Shown here: in pieces, positions 36,823 to 49,338 of the stretch | Layout of the letters: each line of letters opens with the position of its first letter | Numbering within the stretch: position 1 is the stretch's first letter | Assembly: GCA_019915135.1 (NCBI GenBank) | Contig: JAHLMK010000007.1 | Span: 992,001-1,056,000, forward strand | DNA length: 64,000 nucleotides | DNA from: Strobilurus pachycystidiatus | Taxonomy: Eukaryota; Basidiomycota; Agaricomycetes; Agaricales; Physalacriaceae | Direction: 5' to 3' | Translations under genes and position numbers: made by a program | Notes under the pieces: model-generated | Databases searched by the model: none | What the model was told of the DNA's origin: nothing | The model's input: only the letters and a program-made list of their open reading frames with translations

Positions 36823-37200
36823 GGTAAGCGATAGTCTGAGTAACTGCGAGCTGCTAGTGGTGGATTGGGTGTCAGGAGATCTGTCCTCCGTCTTTATTCT
36901 CCACGGCTCAGGGCTTATCTTACGCCGCACGCGCGCTCGGAGTCAACTATAAACCAGCTCTGGGGTATCACGTTGGAATCCTTATCTTGACAGAGTGGGG
37001 TTTGCCTCAAGGCAGACCACGACGCGAAATCATCGAGAATAACGCGCTTTCGCCGTGATACACGATGCAGTAACGGCATTTCTGACAACCCCAGGACTTC
37101 TTGGACGTTCTGACCTTGTTTTCCCGCGATCTGAATGTATTAGTGCGTAGTATAAATTCTACGGCACATTTATCTGGCCAATCTTCAACAATTGGTCCAC
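36823..37200. promoter_or_regulatory. Divergent promoter between MATE and agmatinase
   Basis: 378 bp between divergent starts. TATAAAT at 37151-37157 lies 44-50 bp before the agmatinase start. Confidence 0.55.
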
Positions 37201-38935
37201 ATGCACTCCATCTCTCCAGCTTTTGTCGTGCTCTCTCTGCTTTTTGCTTTGGCCTGTGCCTCCCATGGTGAACACATCCACCACGAAGATCAAGCTCCCC
37301 TTGAATACGTGAGATATCCCGTCGAACCGTTGTATCGAAGCGCAAATGGAGAAGGTGGGTGCACTGTGCCAAAAAAATACGGCTAGTCTCTCAACCTGTC
37401 CTTAGTGACTGCCGATGCCATATTCTCGGGAATCACGACTTTCGCTAAACTACCGTGGGTGCAATGTCTCTCAAAGGATAGGAATGAAACCTTCGACATC
37501 GCGTTTCTCGGTGCACCCTTCGTAAGCCCAAAAAACCTACCGGTAGTGCGGCTCATGTCACTAACTGCTGCATATCATAGGACACTGGCACTAGTTATCG
37601 GCCAGGTGCACGTTTTGGGCCGGGTACGATGAATCTTAGTCCCACATCCTCGTATTTACCCCATTTTGTAGCCGGTATTCGCGCAGGTTCACGTCGCCTG
37701 ACTCTCTACGGAGGGTACAACGTTCCTTTGGACTTTAACCCTTTCCAGTCGGGCCTCAAAATTGTTGACTGTGGCGACATTCCCGTTACGTTAGTATCTG
37801 GATTCTGCCTTGAACGTGTTTGACCATCTGACGAGACCATACCAGGCCGTACGATAACAAGATTGCTATCCAGCAAATTGAAAACGGTCACAAGGCTCTC
37901 TTACACCGCGAAACTTACTCGCCTTTGGGCGAAAATTCGGTTACCGGTAAAGCCTTGCGACCTCTCTCGGCGGATGGAAAGCACCACCCCCGTATTATCA
38001 CCCTTGGTGGAGATCACACCATTGTCCTTCCAATCCTCCGCTCCATTCATTCTGCGTATGGCCCGATTTCCGTCATTCACTTTGACTCCCATCTGGGTAC
38101 TGTATCTGTCATAAATTTTGCCAGGCGCTTTACGCTCTGACGATATTCCTCTCAGACACTTGGAAGCCTTCTATCTTCGGTGGCGCGCCTTCCGATGTCG
38201 CAGCCATCAATCACGGCACGTACTTTTACTGGGCGAGTCAGGAAGGGTTGATCAACAATGGCTCATCAATTGCAAGTGTTTACTTTTCCTCCTCGAATCT
38301 CGCTCTCCTGTGCCTCCTGTCTTTCTTCTTCTCCATCATCTTGTGCACTTTGATCCTAGTTTATTCGCTTCGTCTAGCACGGCGCCATCAGGACCACACT
38401 CTCGGGAATCGCGGATTACGATAACGACGACGATGCTGGGTTCCAGCGCATCGAGGCCCGAGAAATCGATACCATTGGTAACTGATCATTCGGCGCCAAG
38501 TTTCGTTCGGCTGATGCGGTTATTAGGAACTGACGGTATCATTAAGAAAATACGTGAGGTAATTGGAGATTCCCCAGTCTACTTATCCATCGATGTGGGC
38601 CCATTCAATCTATCCCGCGCCTCTTTAATCCTGACTTTTTCGCTTCAGATCGATTCCATTGACCCGGCGTTTGCACCTGCAACGGGTACGCCAGAGACCG
38701 GAGGATGGTCCACTAGAGAGATACGCACGATTCTTCGAGGACTGGACGGTCTTCGAATTGTATCCGCTGATATTGTTGAGGTCGCTCCTGCATACGACAC
38801 GAATGCAGAGCTGACGACGATGGCCGCCGCAGATGTAAGCTTCCGTGCTCGTGTAGATTGAGCTCGTTCTGACAGCTCGTTCAGGTGCTTTTCGAGGTTC
38901 TGACCGTCATGACGAAGACGCCTCTGGGTGAATAG
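37201..38935 (+). CDS. Agmatinase-like ureohydrolase with signal peptide
   Basis: Ureohydrolase that releases urea and putrescine from agmatine, or a close guanidino compound. The start MHSISPAFVVLSLLFALACAS at 37201 is a signal peptide, so the enzyme is probably secreted or vacuolar. Metal-binding motifs of the arginase/agmatinase family are present: GGDHTI, HFDSHLDTW (Ser in place of the more common Ala) and YLSIDIDSIDPAFAPATGTPE, then GGWSTREIRTILRGL. Substrate-binding region DTGTSYRPGARFGP is spliced from two exons. The gene has about nine short introns and ends MTKTPLGE at 38935. It is convergent with a GABA-type permease. Confidence 0.9.
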
Positions 38936-39338
38936 CTGTATTGCCGAAGAGCCATGAATGCAAGTTGAAGAAGAACTTCCTGTCTCAGTTGTTTTGTAGT
39001 TATATCTCCTGTTTGTAACGATTCGTGATGTCTGTGACCTTGAAAATGCCAGTGCCACTGGGGTCGCGACTCCCCAGAGATGTATGACACGTTTCCTGAC
39101 GCGAATAACGCGTGTATAATCAATTTAACACGTAGTGGCAGTCGAAGACGCGTGTCCTGCAATGAGGTGATAGACCGTCAAACCGCGTCCAGTAGGATCA
39201 GGATCAGGATATTCCTATCTTATCCCGAACGATGACATTTTCAGCCTATTTCAAGTACCCCGTCTGCGAAAGTCAAATGCAAATATGGATCAATGAGATC
39301 TGAGCTGCTCAAAAAAGCTCATGACATCTCAGCTGCTG
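38936..39338. other. Convergent 3' intergenic region
   Basis: About 400 bp between the stops of the agmatinase and the permease. Nothing recognisable beyond the expected 3' UTRs. Confidence 0.5.
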
Positions 39339-41520
39339 CTACTGAGAACTATGAGGCGATGTATCGTGCTCTTTCTCTCGAATCCCATCATCATCATCAA
39401 CGTTTCTCACAGGGCCCTTGAACCATTTATGGGCCGAGGTGACCCAAGACACCGTCGCAAAAATGAAGACCGCCGAGATGATAACGATGGCATAGTCTGC
39501 CAGTGGTATAGAATCAGTGTGGGACAGAACGGATGTTCGGGCATCGGCTACGCACTCATGTCTTCTGCCGTGGTAGATTGACCAGGCGGGAATAGAAGTA
39601 ACACCACGATGAACGTTACCCACGCCACAGCCACTATGCCTATCGGAGTTGCCCACCGCCCGAGTGAGAACGGACCAGGCACCAGTTTATCTCTGCCACT
39701 GGTGATACGAAGGAATATGGGAACGACATACGAAGTGTACAGACCGATGACAGAAGCCCTAAAAGCACTCTCAGTAAGAAGGGGCAATCCTGTAGTCACG
39801 ACGCACCCAGCTAACGAGGTCAGAGCTGTGGTTGAGAAGCCAAGGAATCCACAGAGAGCCGCGACCACCATCACGAGCCAGACCGCATTCACGGGAGTTT
39901 GGGTTGTTCGGTTCATTTTCTTCCACCAGCGGGAACCAGGCAAGGCGTTATCCCTGTACTATCACTTAGTGTTTGTCTATGTCTACAAGTGCTTTCGTCA
40001 TACCTCGCGAACGCAAAGACAACACGAGATGCATCAACTCCTTGGGCGGCCCCGGTAACGTACTATGTTAGGGATAAATGAGGTTTACTACATGGCATCG
40101 TGTATTACGCCTACCTGCACTACGATGATGAGCGACCATATGGCAAGCATGCCTCGTTTCCCAAGAACGTCGAGGAAGACTTGTCCCATAGGTAGCGGAA
40201 GCTCAGAGGCGAGAAGGTCACTGATGGAGGGAATGACAAATGACGTCGCGATGAGTAGAATCCAGCCTAGACTACCGGTGGCAGCAACGGCGGATATGAT
40301 GGCAATAGGTGCTGCACGGTCGGCACCAGCGACCTCTTCTGCGATATGAGCAGCGGAGTCATCTGGAGATATGGTGTGTAACGCTCATAGTTATAGGAAC
40401 TAATTGACGCACATCCAGTCAGCGTCCACATGGGCGCCGTGAAGGCCAACAAGAACGCCCAGCCATCTACATAGAAGGTTTGATGATCGATATGGGTTGT
40501 AGATTGCTGGGGGATATGGCACCTACTGTTGGACCAGCCCGTGTTGTTCTCGAAAAGAGTGAAGGCATCTTTGGTGGAGACCTTGTCATCGGAAACAACA
40601 AGGAGAGCAATAACGGCCGCGACAGTGGTCCCCACTAAAGGTCAAACTAGGATCAATGGGTAACAATGCAACATAAATACTCGCCGTTGATGCAAACATA
40701 GAAGATATTGAGGCGCGCGAGGATGCTAGTGGCAGCGGAACAAACGACACCGTGGGTTATCAGAATAGCGACGAGAATTCCATAGGTGGCACCGTTGGAT
40801 AGGACAGTCGCGTTGTTGGAATTGACGGCAATCGCAGTGGTGATCATCTGAGCGCATGTGAAGTCAATGGAACACACAAGCGTGATTTGACCGGTGATGT
40901 TCGCCCATCCTAACAGTTTCGTAAAAGATTTGCGCCCATTTGCCAGTCTAGTAGCTCACCTGTGATCCAGCTCGCCAATGCTGAGTATTTTGGAGGGGCA
41001 AGCCTCGCGGAGAAGTAGTAGAGACCTGCGCTCGTACTGAAGATTATCGTATGTTTGGGATAGATAAGGAGAGAAATTCACACACGGCATCGAAGAAGCA
41101 AGCTCCGCCATGGAAAGCGCGATTGTCATGACAAAAAGACAAGGAATAAGCCATCCAAAGACCAGACCGACATGGCCGCCTACGTGATGTTGCGCCTTAG
41201 CTCACGTACGTGTAGTGTCTGAGTAGTTATACGGACCGCTCGCAAGACCGAAGCTAAGGGTTGAAGAGACGGAAGCGACGACACCCATGATAGAGAATGA
41301 GAATGCTACTGTTTCTAAAAGCTATGGAGACAATGAATATCAGAGACACTAACGATTTCACAACATCGAGCATACTCACCGAAAATTCTCGTCTGAACTC
41401 GCTTTTGTAGCCTAGTTCCGCTAATCGGGCATCGTCCGCGTGCTTCACTTCATCGATGTCGACTTGCGAAACTGTTTTGACAGTGGTTTCCGTCTTGCTG
41501 TCTTTGAGAAGGTCAGTCAT
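39339..41520 (-). CDS. GABA/amino-acid permease (APC superfamily, Uga4-like)
   Basis: Plasma-membrane uptake of GABA, choline or polyamine-like compounds. The start MTDLLKDSKTE is at 41520. ARLAELGYKSEFRREFS is the cytosolic motif before helix 1, followed by MAELASSMPTSAGLYY, ASWITGWANITGQ, FTAPMWTLTGCASISSYNYE, VTGAAQGVDASRVVFAFARD, LPGSRWWKKMN and TPVNAVWLVMVVAALCGFL. The C terminus is FKGPVRNVDDDDGIREK. These are the marks of the Uga4/Bat1-type group. About ten introns. A TATA-like TATATATAGG at 41561-41570 lies upstream of the start. Confidence 0.88.
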
Positions 41521-42406
41521 TGTGGTGGTTTGAGAGCAGCCCACAGTGATATCAAGTCCATATATATAGGTACTTATCTAGTTGGTGAATTGGTTCACAT
41601 GCCATAACTCCATCAGTGTAAAGTTGGACAGGCGAAGTTTGGGTTCATTGATTCCTATTGAATCGATGTTTGTATACTGAGCTGGGCGCAAGACTGCGAC
41701 GTTTCCTATACAATTAGGGCAGCAGTTCCTATCAATTAACCATTCCCGAGTCGCTGTATACCAAAGCCACGGCGACAGACGTAATCTGGCAGTGGCGGCA
41801 GCGCCAGCGTAGGTTTGATGTGTGTTTGATGACGTTCAGCCAAATTCGCATGCGTACGTACGTACCTTACTCTCTTCCGAAGTTTGGAGATACCGTTCGG
41901 CGTTCTGCGTTGAATGCATTCGGGTTTCGCGGGGCGTACTGGGACTCCGGGAGTGGCGCCGGCCTGGAGACATTTTCTCACACTGATTCTTCTCCAACGC
42001 AGAAATGTCTGTTCAATGAGCGAGAGTCTGTTTGAAGTTGTGTATAGTCCAGAAGGGAGAGAAAGCGCTCGCTGATTGCGTGGAAAGCACGTCTCGGGTC
42101 GTGTATGATGAGAGCGCAAGAGTGAGTTGACGAATCGGGAAAGAAGCCCGCACTGCTATTTAGGGACTTGCTTCCCACGTTCATTTAGCAGCCATATCTT
42201 CGTCAACACTACGACTACTAAGTACTTCTACTTGCTCAAGGAACAGGAGTTGAATATCTACTCAAGACCCGCAAATATGATCGTTTCATGGCTGTTTTCC
42301 GTTCATCTGCTTTGAAGTGCGCGCCCCGGCGGCTTATTGCACTTACCACGGCAGGCATATCCGGGATGGTGAATACGGCTTTTTGATAAGATAAGCAGTC
42401 ATCTCA
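41521..42406. promoter_or_regulatory. Divergent intergenic region, permease and esterase
   Basis: About 890 bp between divergent starts. TATATATA at 41561-41568 probably serves the permease. A minus-strand open frame at 41736-42119 has no recognisable domain and no splice partner, so it is not called a gene. Confidence 0.5.
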
Positions 42407-44440
42407 ATGGCGAACCCCCATCTTCACGAGGAATTGGCCAACAACAGCGCTCGTGTCACTGTTGAGACTCAGTTTGGGCCTGTAACGGGCGGTAGGACGG
42501 CAAATGGAGCCGCAGTCTTCCTAGGTCGGTCATCCAGAGCAGCACATGCAGCTACCAGTTGAACTCCGCAACAGAGGTACCCTACGCGCTTCCTCCAGTG
42601 CGCTTCGAAGATCCAGTAGCTCTCCCAAAGGGCTATAGATACGATTCAGACAAGGCCTATGTCTGCGAAGCCAAATGTACGGTTCGAAGTTATATCATGC
42701 ATGCCGTACTCAAATCCTACATGTTTAGACGGCTTCCAACCCAAGAATGACGGGCAAGCCGGAGGTGAGGATCACTTTCTTGTTTTGGATTACTCACCTC
42801 AACACGTACAAAAGACATGAAGTTCGAAGACAAGGTCGGACTTGGGGAGCCTACGGAAAACATGCACGTCTTTCCTTCCCGATAGACTTCGCTCTCATCC
42901 TGTACCCACTATAGACTGTTCAACAACATCGTCGTGCCTCCTTCTTTCCCCTCAAAAACCGGCTTTCCGGTCAAAGTCTACATTCACGGGGGGTTCGTGT
43001 CTTTAGACTTATCAGACATCGATACACCCATGAAACTCTACCATCAGGTTCCTCCAATTTGGCTCCCCGCACGGCCTAAAGAGTCAAAAGCAGTACGTCG
43101 CTGCCGAAAGGAGCGAGGTCCATGTCAATATAGGATATCGTCTCTCAGCGTTCGGTTTCCTTGCATGCGACGAGCCCAAAGTGGCTGGGAATTTTGGCTT
43201 CAAGGATCAGTGGATGGCTCTCGAATGGATTCGCGATAATATCGATGCTTTCGGAGGTATGATATTCTATCTAATCACACCGATATACCTCTCAAGTATA
43301 CGATAGGAGATCTAGACAACATTGTGGTCCAAGGACTGTCTGCCGGTGCGCTCCGAGTCCATAGCCCATGTCGAAGAACGTTTTCTGACTTGCATAGGCG
43401 CCCATTCCCTTCATCAGATTCTACATTACGCTTCTAGGCTTCCTCAAGGCGTCAAGGCTCCCTTCCACTCCGCGCTGGTAATGTCAAATGCTCTTATGTA
43501 TGTTACAGTAGTTTACCTCCGTGACGGTCTCTGGCTTATTGACACAGTCTACCGCCAAAGACCCCTGCAGAGCTTCGACCACAGTTCGAAGCACTATGTC
43601 GCGCCCTGGATTTAGATCCTACGTCGTCCTCGGTCTTGGATGATCTACGCAAGATACCGGGTGACAGAATCTGCCATATTATCGAGACAGATGCTGTTGG
43701 AACGGAATACGGAACCTACCGAGGATGCGTCGACGGTACCTGGATGGCGGTCGAGCCTGATGCGATGGCTTGGCAACGTTCCGGCGAACTTGCAGAAGGA
43801 CTCAGACGCGTCGGCGTCAGAAGCGTCATTATTGGCGAAACGACCGAAGAGTGGTATCTCTACTCCATCGCTCATCCCATTGAGAAGCCAGTAGACGTTG
43901 TTTCCAACTTACTGAGATACTACCCCGGTGATATTGTGGCGAAAATGGTAAAGCTATATCGCACTCTACCGGATGATGCAACACCCGAGGACAGTGCGCG
44001 CCTGTATGGTGATATCGCGGCGGACTATCAGGTGTACCTGCCTGTGCGATTGCTGGCGCGGGACCTCCAGAATGCTTCCTATCCGGTCTTGAGGTACGAA
44101 TTTCGGTGGACGCCTGAACAGACTAGGCCTAAAGGTAATGATGGTCATCGTTCGCTTCAGAAGTATTGACAGTGCACTCGTAGGGTACGTCACTCATGCG
44201 ACGGATGCTGTGATATGGCATCTTCGTATTCCTTCGCTCGAACCCTCTCAGGTTGAGATCGCGAAGAAGTGGGCTGAGTGCATTGACGCAGAAGTACAGA
44301 AAGTGGAAAGTTTGGAGAGTCCGCCGAAACCTTTGAACCAGGTATTTGCATTGTGCGAGGATAAATCCATGAAGTGGATCGAGGACAAAACATGGGATTA
44401 TAAGATGCGTTTGCTCGAGACATTACCAGGAGAGAAGTAA
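42407..44440 (+). CDS. Type-B carboxylesterase/lipase family protein
   Basis: Alpha/beta hydrolase. The start MANPHLHEELANNSARVTVE is at 42407; no signal peptide is evident. The order is TQFGPVTGGR, EVPYALPPVRFEDP, VYIHGGFLQFGSPHG (oxyanion hole HGG), VHVNIGYRLSAFGFLA, FGFKDQWMALEWIRDNIDAFGG, and IVVQGLSAGAHSLHQI with the nucleophile Ser in GLSAG. An acidic residue and His of the triad should follow in the C-terminal half but were not pinned down. Exons join in frame across about seven introns. Most family members with this core act on short acyl esters. Confidence 0.86.
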
Positions 44441-44979
44441 AGCCATGTTCACTTGCTGTAGCCTTGTATAGGTGTACTATTATTGACTTGTTCATAGTAC
44501 TTGGAAATAACTCAAAATGTACAGTAGTATAATGCTATCGCCTCAGTAGCACGATCCAAGAAACCGATAGACGCTCGTCCAGGGTGCATGTAGACTAATG
44601 GCACAGGTTTCCGCGGGCCCACTGCTCACTCAAGCGACAATTCCTGTCACATCCGAAGGCTACAGATTCTCATAGTTCCGCATGCATCGTACAGAGCACT
44701 GTTTGCGGTACATATTGGTCCCCAAGCCCTACATTAAACTTCCGGTTCATAGATCCGCCTTTTGGACTTAGAGCAGGCAGTGTTCATTTCAACAGCTCTT
44801 TTCGCGGCCATACTACACGAGGCTCACTTCCGCCCCTTCTCGAGGTTCATTAGTTACGTTGCGATTCCGAATTCGCTGTGATTCATGCTGTAGGACTTTG
44901 CTTGTAGAATGCACCGCCGTCTTGGTCCTCCAGGTATAAAAGCTCTCTATAATTCCAGAAGAAACTCAACCATTGCGCC
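44441..44979. other. Intergenic region
   Basis: About 540 bp between two plus-strand genes. TATAAAA at about 44935-44941 lies roughly 40 bp before the next start. No gene seen. Confidence 0.5.
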
Positions 44980-46294
44980 ATGGGTAACTCAAAGCTGTTG
45001 GATCGACTCGAGTATAAGTCTACTGATGATCATAAGCGACTGCTGGAGGAACTCTGTGCGTGCATGGACATCATAGAGAAGTCCAACCAGGCTGAGTGCG
45101 GCACCCGCCTTCACCTGTGACGGTGTACAGTTGATATTGACGGTCTCACATAGGCACTCGGATGACCCCATCGTTACCGAAGCGATCAGACAGATGCAAG
45201 AGATTGGGGCCGAATTTCGCGACGTTCTGCTTGTTAGCAAGGACATGGCGGTCCACGGCTTTGGAATCGCACAGGACATGATGAGCCTCTTGGACTCCTT
45301 GTCAGATCCGGACTGCTCCAATTCCAAACTAAGGGGATTTGTGCACGACATACAGGAGAACGTCGAAGCTCTATGCAAAGACGCCACCGCCGTATCGTCG
45401 CGTTTTTCGTCCATCGCGAAAAAATTAGGCAAGGTATGTCATGTCTGTCCAATCATTTCGTTTGCGCACATGTTTACAGTGACACTCGCAGCTGTATGCC
45501 GATATTGACGCGGATCTAGGGAGCATCATGGGTAAAATCACAGAGGTGCTTGAGCGAAAGGACAAATTGACTCGCCACTACGACCGCGCTAGGGTGGCTA
45601 AGAAGGCGTGCACCGGGGCCATCGCTATCTCAGCTGCTTTGACGAGTCTCGCATTTCCTCCGTTATTCATCATCTTGCCTTTGGCTCTCCCCATCATCCT
45701 GATCATCGCACAAGGCGCCCAGTACAAGATGAAGAAGGCGATCAAAGGTGAACCTATATATGCCCTTGACGTGTTCCGTATTCACCGTTCTAATCAGAGC
45801 GCGAAAAGCAGAGTCAAGAGTACAATGATGCCATAGCGAAACTGATGGACGCTACCAAGGACGCGCGCAGCTTTGAAAGCCATGTGGACACGTTCGTCGA
45901 CTACTGGCGCGGGTTCAAAGTGGTGCTAGAAGACATAGACTCGCGTGGGCAGAGCTTGAGGGACAGCAGATCCTTCGCACTGTCCTCGAAAAGGATAATT
46001 GATAGCTGGAGGAGCGCGGCGTCTGATTACAAGAGATACTCGACAGCGGTGGGTTACCATCTCACCTACAGAGGAACGACCACTTAGTGAACTTGGCAGG
46101 TGGAACGTATGAGCGAGCTTTACGACGAAGGTTGCCCGGCCGTGGTACCCGCCCCGTCATCTTCAGAAAACAAGACGAGATCAAGCATCAGCGTGTCTGA
46201 ACCCGGCTCTGTACAGCGGCGCAAGGCCATTAGTCGACGCTGCGAGAAGTCCAGAGATCGTGATAGAAAGGACGAGCATAGAAGATCCAGATAA
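44980..46294 (+). CDS. Helical protein with central hydrophobic hairpin, unknown function
   Basis: Five exons (44980-45116, 45154-45433, 45492-45747, 45798-46048, 46100-46294) give 372 residues. Long amphipathic helices (AIRQMQEIGAEFRDVL, MGKITEVLERKDKLTRHYDRA) flank one strongly hydrophobic patch at about residues 177-212, TGAIAISAALTSLAFPPLFI followed by LPLALPIILIIAQ, which looks like two membrane helices with a Pro turn. A second helical block follows, then a charged tail rich in Arg. There is no signal peptide. The arrangement, helices with an inserted hairpin, resembles the general plan of alpha-helical membrane-inserting proteins, but I recognise no family. The role is unknown. Confidence 0.75.
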
Positions 46295-46422
46295 ATTTCC
46301 CTTCGCGCCTAGAGTAGTTCATTGCCACGCCATACTACTTCGTCGATCAATAATCAATGGATCCATACTGCAGACAGAAATCCACAAGGAAGAATAAGAC
46401 GCGTAAACACAATTTAATGTGG

Positions 46423-47712
46423 TTACCAGTTGGCCATGGAGAAGGGTGCACTCTCCATCTCCTGTTCGTACTCGACTTCCACCCTCGGACCTTCTAAAAA
46501 TGAGAGTTGAGGGCACTTCTAACAGAGACAGGGTGATGACATACTTTTCGTCTTCTTGTCTGGTCTCTTGCGCGGAGGTTTTGAGGATGGTGGAGGCATT
46601 TTTCGTTTGCCAAGGGATGATTTCGGTCCAGGCTTCTCTTGGGAGTCCGAATCAGAGCCATCCTCATCCTCATCATCATCTTCGTCGCCTGATTCTTCAT
46701 CCTATGTAAAGTTAGTTTTGGGAAGGAACGACAAGGTCCCGACAAGGCTTACCGCTGCTTCCTCCAGATCACTCAGCCCATCATCATCCTCGTCCTCGTC
46801 CCCGCTTATATCACTGACGAACTCTCTGTCGTCCCACTCGTCGTCCATCTCCGCCTCAAGCTCATTTTCATCCTCCTCATCGGTCTCATCGTCCATCATG
46901 TCTTCAAGATCCTTTTCTGACATCTGCTCCTTCCTTTCGCGATCGAGGACGGCCTGCCATACGCTTTCGTTCACGTTGAGCGGAGCGTCTCCGTACGCCT
47001 TGGATTTGAGTCGTTCAATGAGCTCCTTCTCTATCGAGCGCTCTAGGTGTGCGGCGGAGAGAGCCTTTCGTTCGCGCACGGCTTCACGACGATCTAATTT
47101 TTTCTTGACCCCGATAAGTTTCGGCCTGGAAGTAAAGTTGGTGAAATTGAATAGCAAGGAGAGAAGAGAAGGGGCGCACTGTTCTCTTAGTTGCAACCGG
47201 CGCATCTTGATAAGATACTGGGTGATTTTCGTTACACGCTGTTTGCATTTGTGGATGGTGAAATTGGGCCAATGTATGAGCTCGGCGTCGATCTAGCGTT
47301 GTGTTGGCGAGGCTTGGTGTTACACGGACGATTACGCACCTGTTCCAGAGCTTTGGAGTAGTTGGTGGAAAGCTTTATCTTTTCCCACATGCGTGCAGGT
47401 GAATGTGCACGCTCGATGGTTTTAACGTAGAGGTAGAGGACGCCTGGAGGGGTGTCAATCACGGAAGAATAGACGGCAGCCAAGCACGCACCCTCTTTTT
47501 CGCGTATAGTGGCATATCTGGAGTTGGCAAGGGGGCACGACTGTCGATTGCAGAGCCCTGTTACATTGTATTCATTTCGGCAGAAATTTTGTGTTGTTGT
47601 TCTGACGAAATTTGTTAGACTGGGTAGGAGAGCAGTTCAAAAGGACTTGCTTGACTTTGTAAGAGCAAAACTGGGTGTTGATGACAGACCAGATCACGTC
47701 GTCGCTTTGCAT
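46423..47712 (-). CDS. MAK16: Ribosome biogenesis protein MAK16
   Basis: Nucleolar factor for 60S subunit assembly. The start [19 protein letters not shown] at 47712 is the invariant family N terminus. Next are [19 protein letters not shown] with the conserved cysteines, [34 protein letters not shown] and [13 protein letters not shown], then [29 protein letters not shown] and [18 protein letters not shown]. The C-terminal third is Asp/Glu-rich, then Lys-rich, and the last exon gives [17 protein letters not shown]. Introns are short. It is divergent from the TRAP-alpha gene with 210 bp between starts. Confidence 0.96.
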
Positions 47713-47922
47713 GGTGGCAAACGGAGTTCAAGCTCGAAAACCAGAATTGCAAAAGATGATCGAATCCGGATTCGGCAATCTTCCGTATATGGCAGTTTGT
47801 CGGCATCAGCCGGCCGCCGGCGTATCGCGGACGTGGCAATTATTTCGTTCTCCACCCAACCTTCATCTCCTCTTCCGTCGCTGTTCGCACAGCGAGATTC
47901 TGTTACATCCCGGTCAACCGTC

Positions 47923-49055
47923 ATGCGTCTCTCGTCTTTTATTGCGTCGCTGGCCCTCCTCGTCCAGGTTGCCGTCTCTGGTCCGTTTTCACCACCCAAC
48001 CAGTCGAAATACCAGCCAATATTCACGCCCACCAGCCCCCACAGGAGACGCCACAGAACCCCTGGTACTGGCAACTGCTTCATGGCCCGAGTCCAATCCA
48101 TTCGGCCGTATGTCCCTCGCAACTTGACACTTCCACTTTCGTCTCATGGCCTTGCTTAAAGACATCGTTAACGGCGAGAGGAATTTGCTCACCATCCACA
48201 TCGAGAACAAGTCGGACAAGAACGTCACTCTTTTATCCTTTGCCGGTTCCGTACACAATACCGAGTCTGGTGCTCTCGTCAAGAACGTAAGGCTCTCGTC
48301 TGCTATTGAGTTGCACCCCTCTTACCCTCGCCCCGGAATAGTTGACTTCCCTGCCCTTTGGAGCCACTCTTGTAGAGGGCATCAAGGTTGACCTACCCTA
48401 CACTTTCTACAGCGAGTGCGTATCCTGCTCTCCATTCTAAAATGTTGGAAGTTGACGTGTCTTTCAGATTCAAGGTGCCTTCAAATTGACAGCTCCATGT
48501 AGACAACTTTCTCTGACAGAGTCTTACCAGCCCGGTGATCTTCGTCTCAATGTCTGGATCGAACACGAAGCCGATGTTCGTAGTTTCTCTTGACCTCCAC
48601 GCGTCCAGGTACTAAAAGTTCCACAGGGCGAGAAATACACGGTCTCGGCGTTTGACACCATCATCACGGTTGTTGAGCCGGAACTCTCCATTTTTGACTT
48701 CAAGATGTACGCTCATTGCCTGCCTCTATGGCCACCGTCGCGTCGTTTCTCACTTCTATGTAGGATTTCAACCTACCTCATGGTCCTTGCGATCCTTGGA
48801 GGTGCCGGATACCTCACCTACGTCTCTTTCTTACCCCAGGCTAAGAAACCCAAACGTGCGGCCGTCCCCACACCGAGTGCGCCTGTCGGAAGCGTTACCG
48901 CGACCGGTGCAGGTGGGTATCAGGAGGAGTGGATTCCCGACCATCACATCCGCAAGTCCAAGGCGAAGAAGGGTGGCGCCCTCAGCAGTGGCGATGAGCT
49001 CAGCGGTGGCGAGACCAGTGGGGGCGAAGGCAAAAAGCGCAAGGGCAGAAAGTGA
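47923..49055 (+). CDS. TRAP-alpha / Irc22-like ER membrane protein
   Basis: Single-pass type I protein of the ER, related to the alpha subunit of the translocon-associated protein complex and yeast Irc22. The start MRLSSFIASLALLVQVAVSG at 47923 is a signal peptide. The lumenal part reads VNGERNLLTIHIENKSDKNV, SFAGSVHNTESGALVKN, then VDLPYTFYSEFK, SYQPGDLRLNVWIEHE and YTVSAFDTIITVVEPELSIFD, the typical lumenal domain. After it come a membrane helix (STYLMVLAILGGAGYLTYVS), and a basic, Gly/Ser-rich cytosolic tail ending KKRKGRK. Seven or so exons. Confidence 0.9.
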
Positions 49056-49338
49056 TTGCGCCACATCGCCCGCCTAACCAAAAGATACCTCTCTGTAATC
49101 TTTCATGAATCGGAAGGAATTGAGCCAGACTACAGTATCCGGATTCTGGAGAGGCTAGTACTTGGATGGATCCGATGACTCTGAGCTACTTACTTTCTGA
49201 CGGTCCGATCCCGCGCCCTTTTGAATTTGATTAGGCGGATATAAGACTTTGTAAAAGGTGACGCGCGCGTTGTTCCACGTCCACGTTTCGCCGTCTTCTG
49301 CCTTGGCCGATGACCACACCATCATAGGACCTGCCCTC

